A DNA stretch of 5,191 nt from Aquimarina sp. (GTDB lineage: Bacteria > Bacteroidota > Bacteroidia > Flavobacteriales > Flavobacteriaceae): the NCBI GenBank assembly GCA_011524575.1, contig WTKB01000250.1, forward strand, positions 1 through 5,191. Reading direction: 5' to 3'. The position numbers and the translations under genes are program-made. This document shows positions 1 through 5,191 of this stretch, in pieces. Each line of letters begins with the position of its first letter. The stretch's first letter is position 1. The notes under the pieces are model-generated. The model was not told the origin of the DNA and did not search any database. It was given only the letters and a program-made list of their open reading frames with translations.

Positions 1-23
1 TAAAATCACATAATACACTAAAA

Positions 24-1115
24 ATGGATAACAATTCCCTTACAAAATTTAAAGTAATTCATAAAGATTTCACTTATAATGGAACAAAATACAACCCCAA
101 CACTCTTAAAAAAAAATCTTTAGAACTTTTAACGAAAAAAAACTCCTATGAAAATAGTATCGGACTATTTTTATTAGAATGGCTTAACGATAGTATTTAT
201 ATCGAACTAAAAACATCAGGATCTACAGGAAACCCAAAAACAATACATGTTTTAAAAGAACACATGATCCAAAGTGCCTTAGCTACAGGAAACTACTTTA
301 AAGTTCTAGAAAAATCCAAAGTATTATTATGCTTACCCGCAGATTATATTGCGGGTAAAATGATGCTTGTAAGAGCATTAATTTTAGGGTGGCACTTGGA
401 TAGTATAACACCATCTAGTAGTCCATTAATAGATATAGAAAAAAACTATGACTTTTGTGCAATGGTACCCATGCAAGTACAAAATAGTCTAAAAGATCTT
501 TCGAAAATAAAAACACTTATTGTTGGTGGAGCAAGTATCTCAGAAGAACTCATCATAAAACTTAAAAAAATAAAAACTAAAGTGTATGAAACTTATGGCA
601 TGACAGAAACAGTTTCTCATATTGCCGTAAAACTATTAAATGACGCTAATAATATCTTTACTGCATTAGACCATGTTACCCTAAGTACTGATCATAGAAA
701 TTGCCTTAAAATAAATGCTCCTAAAGTTAGTGAATCCGTAGTGTTAACCAACGATATAGTTACACTACTCACTACTAAAACATTCCTATGGAAAGGACGT
801 TTTGATAATGTTATTAACACAGGAGGAATAAAAGTATCCCCAGAGCAAATTGAACAAAAACTAAAAGGGCTTTTTAATAAGCGATTTTTTATATGCGGTA
901 CGGCTGATGAAAAGTTAGGAAATCAAGTTACTCTTATTGTAGAATCAGAATCAAAAAACATCGATTTTCTAAAAATTATTAAACAAAGTAATCGATTAAA
1001 CGATTTTGAATGTCCTAAAAAAATAGCTTATATTACCAAATTAATAGAAACGCGTAGTGGGAAAATTCAGAGACAAAAAAGTCAAAAATTTGCAGTTGTT
1101 TTGAAAAAAGAATAA
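24..1115 (+). CDS. menE: o-succinylbenzoate-CoA ligase (MenE-like), short AMP-binding enzyme
   Basis: Probable o-succinylbenzoate-CoA ligase: ATP-dependent adenylation of o-succinylbenzoate and transfer to CoA, a cytoplasmic step in menaquinone synthesis. Seen in the 363-residue product: the P-loop TSGSTGNPK (64-72), ETYGMTET (189-196, adenylate-binding motif), TND (242-244, where the family has a ribose-binding Asp), WKGRFDNVINTGG (256-268, hinge and start of the C-terminal lid), and SGKIQR (345-350), whose K347 is the likely catalytic lysine. All core motifs of the ANL superfamily are therefore present. The protein is roughly 90 or more residues shorter than the E. coli or Bacillus MenE; most of the loss is before the P-loop, which starts at residue 64. 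The LPADYIAGKMM stretch (104-114) resembles the short Bacteroidota MenE type. ATG 24 is the first in-frame start in the window and has only A-rich sequence before it. Upstream genes are outside the window, so operon membership with other men genes cannot be judged. Adenylation chemistry is certain; the exact substrate is inferred. Confidence 0.85.
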   Translation: MDNNSLTKFKVIHKDFTYNGTKYNPNTLKKKSLELLTKKNSYENSIGLFLLEWLNDSIYIELKTSGSTGNPKTIHVLKEHMIQSALATGNYFKVLEKSKVLLCLPADYIAGKMMLVRALILGWHLDSITPSSSPLIDIEKNYDFCAMVPMQVQNSLKDLSKIKTLIVGGASISEELIIKLKKIKTKVYETYGMTETVSHIAVKLLNDANNIFTALDHVTLSTDHRNCLKINAPKVSESVVLTNDIVTLLTTKTFLWKGRFDNVINTGGIKVSPEQIEQKLKGLFNKRFFICGTADEKLGNQVTLIVESESKNIDFLKIIKQSNRLNDFECPKKIAYITKLIETRSGKIQRQKSQKFAVVLKKE

Positions 1116-1206
1116 TGGCATTTCATCGATTTCTTTAGTATTTTTTTCACTTTTTAAACTGGTTTAGCTAATATGATAGCTATATTTAAATCGTAAATTG
1201 ATATTT

Positions 1207-3333
1207 ATGTCGAAAGATTCAGAACAACTCCACTTACAGAAGTCACTAGATCTTGCACCTACTGTAAAACAAATACCTAAAAATCTAGAAATACATCAAG
1301 ATACACGTCAAGACCCTTACTATTGGCTCAATAAACGTGACCATCCAGAAGTTTTAGAATATATCAATCAAGAGAATGCCTACTTTGAAAAACAAACAGC
1401 ACATCTCAAAGACTTCAAAGATGATTTATTTTCAGAAATGAAAGCAAGAATCAAAGAAGATGATAGCTCTGTACCCTATTTATACAACGGATACTGGTAC
1501 AAAACCCGTTATGAAAAAAATAAAGATTACCCTATCTATACGCGCTGGGAAGAGTCTTTGGCTAAGGATGAACTGAGCGAACCTGCTATTGAAAAACAAG
1601 AAGTACTTATTGATGTAAACCTACTGGCTAAAAATCAAGATTATTATAAAGCAAGAGGGCTAAGTATTAGTCCTAATAATCAATTTCTAGCTTATGGAGA
1701 AGACCTGACAGGACGTAGACAATACACCCTAAAAATTAAAAACCTACACACAGGAGAGTTACTCGACACTAATATAGAAGGAACTACAGGATCTGTAACT
1801 TGGGCAAATGATAGTAAGACTTTTTTCTATACCCATAACGACCCAGAAACGTTACGTTCTAATAAAATTATGCGTCATGTTTTAGGAACTAATAATAATA
1901 GTAATACTCCTGATGTTTTAATTTATGAAGAAGCTGATGAAACTTTTGATGTCTTTATATTTAAAACCAAATCACGTCAATACTTATGTATAGGTACTTG
2001 TGCTACATTAACTTCTGAGTTTCGAATTTTAAATGCCGATACCCCTTACGATGAGTTTAAAATATTTCAAGAACGAATCGAAGGGTTAGAGTATGGTTTT
2101 GCACACTATAAAAACACTTTTTATATTCATACGAATGCTGATGGTGCGGTGAATTTCAAACTTATGAAAACATCAAATACGCAAACAGAAAAAAAGTATT
2201 GGCAAGAGGTCATTCCACACAGAGAAGATACCTTATTAGAGGATGTTGATATATTTAAAGACTACTTAGTAACTAGCGAACGTACAGAAGGTCTTACTCA
2301 AATTAGAATTGAACACTGGGAGTCTAAAGAAATTTATTATTTACCTTTCGAGAGTGAAACCTATATGGTGTATTCCAGCATCAATATGGATTTTGATAGT
2401 GAGATTTTCCGTTATGGGTACAATGCACTTAATACGCCTACCTCTATTATAGCTTTTAATATGCGTACTAAAAAGTCTGTATTATTAAAAGAGCAAGAAG
2501 TTGAAGATGTCAATTTTGATAAAAACAACTACACCTGCAAACGACTCTGGGCAACTGCTCGTGATGGAAAAAAAATTCCGATGTCTGTTATTTATAAAAA
2601 AGGACTTCAAAAAGATGGTTCAAATCCATTGTTGCAATATGGTTATGGCTCCTATGGGCATACTATAGATCCTTATTTTTCAACAACAAGGCTTTCTTTA
2701 CTCGATAGAGGATTTATTTATGTAATTACTCATATCCGAGGAGGCGAATACCTTGGAAGACCTTGGTATGATACAGGAAAGTTACTTGCAAAGAAAAATA
2801 CTTTTACTGATTTTATAGATTGTTCAGAATTTTTAATTGCACAAAAATACACCTCTCCAGAACATTTGTATGCCATGGGAGGTTCTGCTGGAGGGCTTTT
2901 AATGGGAGTAATAGCAAACTGGGCACCGCAACTATACAATGGTATTTTAGCATCTGTACCATTTGTGGATGTAGTAACCACCATGCTTGACGAATCCATA
3001 CCACTTACAACAGGAGAATATGATGAATGGGGAAATCCTAATGAGGAAGCATTTTATAATTATATAAAATCCTATTCACCCTATGATAATGTTACCACAC
3101 AAGAGTACCCAAATATGTTAATCATTACAGGTTATCACGACTCACAAGTACAATACTGGGAGCCACTAAAATGGGTAGCAAAATTGAGAAAAATGAAAAA
3201 AGGTAACCAAAAATTATTATTAAAAACCAATATGGAAGCTGGACACTCTGGAGCATCAGGAAGGTTTGAAGCCTTAAAAGAACTCGCAGAAGAATTCTGT
3301 TTTTTATTTGAATTAGAAGGTATCCGTATTTAA
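1207..3333 (+). CDS. ptrB: Oligopeptidase B (S9A prolyl oligopeptidase family)
   Basis: Serine peptidase expected to cut short peptides after Arg or Lys, probably in the cytoplasm because no signal peptide or membrane segment is visible. The 708-residue product has an N-terminal segment with DPYYWL, a beta-propeller region (about 80-430) and a C-terminal alpha/beta-hydrolase domain (about 440-708). The triad is complete: S560 in GGSAGG, D645 in GYHDSQ and H680 in EAGHSGASGR. Spacings of 85 and 35 residues equal those of E. coli oligopeptidase B (S532, D617, H652, from memory). Y480 in YGYGSYG is the likely oxyanion-hole tyrosine. E604 and D606 in TTGEYDEWGNP fall where the enterobacterial enzymes have the P1-binding Glu576 and Glu578, so the second acidic residue is Asp here. 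The frame also allows a TTG start at 1198, but ATG 1207 is preferred. The gene starts 91 bp after menE, so it may be separately transcribed; no convincing terminator lies between them. Confidence 0.93.
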   Translation: MSKDSEQLHLQKSLDLAPTVKQIPKNLEIHQDTRQDPYYWLNKRDHPEVLEYINQENAYFEKQTAHLKDFKDDLFSEMKARIKEDDSSVPYLYNGYWYKTRYEKNKDYPIYTRWEESLAKDELSEPAIEKQEVLIDVNLLAKNQDYYKARGLSISPNNQFLAYGEDLTGRRQYTLKIKNLHTGELLDTNIEGTTGSVTWANDSKTFFYTHNDPETLRSNKIMRHVLGTNNNSNTPDVLIYEEADETFDVFIFKTKSRQYLCIGTCATLTSEFRILNADTPYDEFKIFQERIEGLEYGFAHYKNTFYIHTNADGAVNFKLMKTSNTQTEKKYWQEVIPHREDTLLEDVDIFKDYLVTSERTEGLTQIRIEHWESKEIYYLPFESETYMVYSSINMDFDSEIFRYGYNALNTPTSIIAFNMRTKKSVLLKEQEVEDVNFDKNNYTCKRLWATARDGKKIPMSVIYKKGLQKDGSNPLLQYGYGSYGHTIDPYFSTTRLSLLDRGFIYVITHIRGGEYLGRPWYDTGKLLAKKNTFTDFIDCSEFLIAQKYTSPEHLYAMGGSAGGLLMGVIANWAPQLYNGILASVPFVDVVTTMLDESIPLTTGEYDEWGNPNEEAFYNYIKSYSPYDNVTTQEYPNMLIITGYHDSQVQYWEPLKWVAKLRKMKKGNQKLLLKTNMEAGHSGASGRFEALKELAEEFCFLFELEGIRI

Positions 3334-3348
3334 AACAAGTAAAAAAAC

Positions 3349-3466
3349 CTTAAATTCGCAACGTTTTAAAGTATTTAATCCCTCGTAGTGGCATTAGATT
3401 TGTATATTCATAACAATGTGAATACATTAATTTGAGAGATTAAATACTCTAAACGTTATATTTAAG
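3349..3466. repeat. Long imperfect inverted repeat with nested hairpin
   Basis: The left arm 3349-3384 pairs with the right arm 3434-3466. I count 29 Watson-Crick pairs by hand: 7 (3349-3355 with 3460-3466), an internal loop, 7 (3360-3366 with 3451-3457), a bulged T3367, 1, a mismatch, 11 (3370-3380 with 3438-3448), a mismatch, then 3 (3382-3384 with 3434-3436). The loop holds a second hairpin, 3401-3410 with 3419-3426 (8 pairs, 2-nt bulge). The right arm can instead fold locally, with ATACTCT at 3444-3450 pairing with AGAGTAT at 3465-3471. No U-tract follows, so this is not a standard terminator. It could be a MITE-like relic, a structured RNA in the 3' UTR of the peptidase gene or the leader of the next gene, or a protein-binding palindrome. 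Function unknown. Confidence 0.7.
3395..3402 (+). promoter_or_regulatory. Candidate Bacteroidota -7 promoter element (TAGATTTG)
   Basis: TAGATTTG matches the Bacteroidota -7 consensus TAnnTTTG exactly and lies in the loop of the long inverted repeat. No clear TTG -33 element lies 19-21 bp upstream, only ATT- or TAT-like bases in the left arm. If active, transcription would start near 3409 and leave a leader of about 270 nt before the PLP-enzyme gene. The short motif could occur by chance in such AT-rich DNA. Confidence 0.25.
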
Positions 3467-3643
3467 AGTATGTTTAAGGACTATACAAACTAAAATTTAG
3501 AAGTTTGCTATTATTAAGTTATTTATAGAATATGTATCTATGGAGCTATACAAATCCTTTTAAAATGATTCAAATTCTTAAAACTAGAAACTATATAATA
3601 TATTATTTTTAAACACATTAATAAATAAATTAAGGTTTTCAAA

Positions 3644-3659
3644 TGTAATATTTATTACA
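3644..3659. promoter_or_regulatory. Perfect 16-bp palindrome, candidate operator for the PLP-enzyme gene
   Basis: TGTAATA-TT-TATTACA is an uninterrupted 7+2+7 dyad ending 23 bp before the ATG at 3683. A further TTACAA half-site lies at 3668-3673 and overlaps a small TACA-A-TGTA dyad (3669-3677), so half-sites of the same type cluster directly before the start codon. This placement and symmetry fit a dimeric repressor or activator site controlling the sulfur amino acid gene. The regulator is not identifiable from the window. AT-rich chance palindromes are possible. Confidence 0.4.
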
Positions 3660-3682
3660 ATAAAAAGTTACAATGTACTTTT

Positions 3683-4726
3683 ATGAGTGAATGTATTAAA
3701 GCCTATGATAACGTGTTACAACTTATTGGTAGCACGCCACTTGTCAAACTAAATCGAATTCTGGAGGATATTCCTGGTAATTTTTACGCTAAACTAGAGT
3801 GTTTTAACCCTGGGCATTCCACAAAGGATCGTATTGCATTATATATCATAGAAGAAGCAGAACGAAAAGGTATTTTAAAACCAGGTGATACCATTATAGA
3901 AACTACCAGTGGTAACACAGGCTTTAGCTTAGCTATGGTTAGTATTATTAAAGGATACGAGTGTGTTCTTGCAGTGACTTCAAAGTCGTCAAAAGATAAA
4001 ATAGACACCCTTAAAAATCTTGGAGCGAAAGTTTATGTTTGTCCAGCTAATGTAAGTGCTGATGATCCACGATCTTACTATCAGGTAGCAAAACGTTTAC
4101 ACTCTGAAATTAAAGGATCCGTGTACATCAATCAATATTTCAATCAGTTAAATGCTGATGCACACTACAATACTACAGGTCCTGAAATCTGGAAACAAAC
4201 ATCGGGTAAAATCACGCATTTTGTAGCCTGTAGTGGTACGGGAGGTACTATTTCAGGAACTGCAAAATACCTTAAAGAACAAAACCCAGGAATTAAGGTT
4301 CTTGGTGTTGATGCTTATGGATCCGTACTTAAAAAATATCATGAAACAGGTGAATTTGATGATAAAGAAATTTATCCGTACCGAATAGAAGGACTAGGTA
4401 AGAACTTAATTCCATCAGCTACAAATTTTGATATTATAGATCAATTTATAAAAGTATCTGATGAAGAAAGTGCACATACTGCTAGAGAACTCGTATTGAA
4501 AGAAGGACTATTTTTAGGATATACCAGCGGTGCTGCCATTCGAGGTATTCAAGAATTCGCTAAACAAAATCATTTTGATGCAAATAGTAATGTAGTAGTT
4601 ATTCTACCTGATCATGGCTCAAGATACTTGAGCAAAATATTCAGTGACGATTGGATGGAAAAACAAGGTTTTTTTGACACAAAACGAAACGCTTCAAACA
4701 CTACTAAAATACAGTTTGTTAAATAG
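3683..4726 (+). CDS. PLP-dependent cysteine synthase / cystathionine beta-synthase family enzyme
   Basis: Cytoplasmic fold-type II PLP enzyme of 347 residues that probably performs beta-replacement on serine or an O-activated serine, giving cysteine or cystathionine. Seen: GSTPLVKL (16-23); the PLP lysine K48 in [15 protein letters not shown] (75-80), which should hold the substrate carboxylate; SGTGGT (184-189), the phosphate-binding glycine loop; and S282 in GYTSGAA, where the family places a residue near the pyridine nitrogen. The second half ([40 protein letters not shown]) resembles the catalytic core of cystathionine beta-synthase more than CysK, but the C-terminal regulatory CBS-domain pair is absent. 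Where relatives usually read NPGGSVKDR or AGGSVKDR, this protein has His and Thr. ATG 3683 is supported by similarity starting almost at once ([13 protein letters not shown]). The gene stands alone between a long gap and a tRNA. Family is certain; CysK, CysM or CBS activity is not decided by sequence alone. Confidence 0.9.
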   Translation: MSECIKAYDNVLQLIGSTPLVKLNRILEDIPGNFYAKLECFNPGHSTKDRIALYIIEEAERKGILKPGDTIIETTSGNTGFSLAMVSIIKGYECVLAVTSKSSKDKIDTLKNLGAKVYVCPANVSADDPRSYYQVAKRLHSEIKGSVYINQYFNQLNADAHYNTTGPEIWKQTSGKITHFVACSGTGGTISGTAKYLKEQNPGIKVLGVDAYGSVLKKYHETGEFDDKEIYPYRIEGLGKNLIPSATNFDIIDQFIKVSDEESAHTARELVLKEGLFLGYTSGAAIRGIQEFAKQNHFDANSNVVVILPDHGSRYLSKIFSDDWMEKQGFFDTKRNASNTTKIQFVK

Positions 4727-4784
4727 TTACCCCCCATTTAGCAATTCGATCAATAAAAAAAAATAAAAATAATCCCAAAAAAAG

Positions 4785-4815
4785 ATGTAAAATATAAAAT
4801 ATAGACTTATATTTG
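4785..4815 (+). promoter_or_regulatory. Bacteroidota-type promoter of tRNA-Asp
   Basis: TATATTTG at 4808-4815 is an exact TAnnTTTG -7 element, and the tRNA begins 12 bp after it, a spacing that suits a short 5' leader. ATG at 4785-4787, 20 bp upstream, sits where the -33 TTG would be and is a weak match. The preceding 4745-4800 is very A-rich, which may act as an UP-like region. Confidence 0.6.
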
Positions 4816-4826
4816 CATCACCAATT

Positions 4827-4900
4827 GGTCTGGTAGTTCAGCTGGTTAGAATATCTGCCTGTCACGCAGGGGGTCGCGGGTTCGAGTCCCGTCCAGACCG
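4827..4900 (+). tRNA. tRNA-Asp (anticodon GTC)
   Basis: A complete 74-nt cloverleaf. The acceptor stem GGTCTGG (4827-4833) pairs fully with CCAGACC (4893-4899), with discriminator G4900. The D stem is 4836-4839 with 4849-4852, including one G-U pair. The anticodon stem TCTGC / GCAGG (4854-4858 with 4866-4870) closes the seven-base loop CTGTCAC, with anticodon GTC at 4861-4863 reading Asp codons GAC and GAU. The variable loop is five bases, and the T arm GCGGG-TTCGAGT-CCCGT spans 4876-4892. The 3' CCA is not encoded and must be added after transcription. G at 34 is the usual site of queuosine modification in tRNA-Asp. The gene has its own promoter and terminator. Confidence 0.98.
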
Positions 4901-4901
4901 C

Positions 4902-4936
4902 AAAAAGCTCACTTTTATAGAAAGTGAGCTTTTTTT
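4902..4936. terminator. Intrinsic terminator after tRNA-Asp, probably bidirectional
   Basis: AGCTCACTTT (4906-4915) pairs perfectly with AAAGTGAGCT (4921-4930) around a five-base loop, followed by T4930-T4936. The A-run 4902-4906 extends the stem and also supplies the U-tract on the minus strand. The hairpin can therefore end both the tRNA transcript and the convergent minus-strand gene, whose stop codon lies at 4939-4941. Confidence 0.9.
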
Positions 4937-4938
4937 AT

Positions 4939-5191
4939 TTAATGACGTGTGTAGTATATAAAGTCTAATGTTTCATTATTGCCTTGAGCTTCCGTAATCT
5001 GGGCAGAAAGCGAAAAAGCATCCCCATAACTGGCTTCGGAAACGCTATTTTTAGCTTCCGTTCCACAAAGCCATTGGATGTCTTTGATTTTTGGAAGTAG
5101 GTCTTGGTCTTCTGAAACCACCGTTTCTTGCTTCACCTCAAAAGGATCTTTCCGAAGCCAATTTTGCAAATACACTACTTCTCGGTTGAGT
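4939..5191 (-). CDS. C-terminal fragment of an unrecognised protein (runs off the right edge)
   Basis: The minus-strand frame is open from the window edge to a TAA at 4939-4941, giving at least 83 residues. Codons LNREV precede the GTG at 5173-5175, so that GTG is probably internal and the true start lies beyond the window. The fragment is mixed and mildly acidic, with one Cys, no membrane segment and no motif I recognise; it ends in DFIYYTRH. Coding is supported by the long open frame, the strong terminator starting 2 bp after its stop, and convergent orientation to the tRNA. Its GC is about 41% by hand count over 4941-5191, higher than the adjacent AT-rich spacers. No function can be assigned. 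Confidence 0.65.
   Translation of the reverse strand, partial: LNREVVYLQNWLRKDPFEVKQETVVSEDQDLLPKIKDIQWLCGTEAKNSVSEASYGDAFSLSAQITEAQGNNETLDFIYYTRH

Larger units (their letters stand above)
3334..3682. other. 349-bp AT-rich intergenic region, no credible gene
   Basis: Long gap between the oligopeptidase B and PLP-enzyme genes. Only tiny ORFs are present, for example 3470-3493 (7 codons) and 3532-3612 (26 codons, rich in Tyr and Ile), and neither has convincing coding signals. The gap contains the long inverted repeat at 3349-3466 and a 9-bp direct repeat CTATACAAA at 3481-3489 and 3546-3554; its TATACAAA core also occurs inverted at 3399-3406. A 10-bp inverted pair AAAACCTTAA / TTAAGGTTTT (3344-3353 and 3630-3639) lies near the two ends, and a 16-bp palindrome lies at 3644-3659. 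No U-tract terminator is apparent after the peptidase gene. The region probably carries the promoter and leader of the downstream gene; parts could be the relic of a small non-coding mobile element. Confidence 0.6.

Noticed and set aside
1165..1188. TAGCTA repeat hairpin (1165-1170 / 1177-1182) and a TATATTTA promoter-like octamer (1181-1188) before the peptidase gene
   Set aside because: The stem is short and AT-rich, and the octamer lacks the final G of TAnnTTTG and a -33 partner, so neither is supported well enough to annotate.
1198..1206. TTG start giving a 3-residue longer oligopeptidase B
   Set aside because: The ATG at 1207 is a stronger start and the three extra residues add no conserved sequence.
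2730..3004. Two overlapping minus-strand open frames inside the peptidase gene
   Set aside because: They lie opposite the highly conserved catalytic domain of oligopeptidase B and have no recognisable protein features; they are antisense shadows.
3532..3612. 26-codon plus-strand ORF in the gap, a possible leader peptide
   Set aside because: It contains no cysteine or methionine run that would suit attenuation of a sulfur gene, its composition follows the AT-rich background, and no terminator/antiterminator pair follows it.
3784..4008. Minus-strand open frame of 74 codons inside the PLP-enzyme gene
   Set aside because: It is antisense to the conserved PLP-binding region and has no supporting signal.
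4727..4800. Possible terminator after the PLP-enzyme gene
   Set aside because: The stretch is A-rich on the plus strand with no hairpin and no T-tract; the C-run at 4731-4736 has no pairing partner nearby.

Overview
The window looks like chromosomal DNA from a low-GC member of the Bacteroidota, most likely a marine or environmental Flavobacteriia. This is inferred from AT-rich codon use, starts without a clear Shine-Dalgarno sequence, a Bacteroidota-type TAnnTTTG promoter before the tRNA, and a short MenE of the kind I associate with this group. I cannot name a genus or species.

Layout: (1) 24-1115 (+) encodes a short adenylate-forming ligase, probably o-succinylbenzoate-CoA ligase (MenE) of menaquinone synthesis. 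(2) 1207-3333 (+) encodes an S9A serine peptidase with a complete catalytic triad in oligopeptidase B spacing. (3) 3334-3682 is a 349-bp AT-rich gap with no credible gene. It holds a long imperfect inverted repeat (3349-3466) with an inner hairpin, and a perfect 16-bp operator-like palindrome (3644-3659) just before the next gene. (4) 3683-4726 (+) encodes a fold-type II PLP enzyme of the cysteine synthase / cystathionine beta-synthase family, consisting of the catalytic core only. (5) 4785-4936 is a compact tRNA unit: promoter, tRNA-Asp(GTC), and a strong hairpin terminator that can work on both strands. (6) 4939-5191 (-) is the C-terminal end of an unrecognised protein whose start lies beyond the right edge.

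The protein genes look like separate housekeeping or metabolic units (quinone synthesis, peptide turnover, sulfur amino acid metabolism), not one pathway. I saw no phage, transposase, CRISPR or toxin-antitoxin genes, and nothing that amounts to a new defence or biosynthetic system. The most unexplained signals are the long inverted repeat and the palindrome in the 3334-3682 gap.
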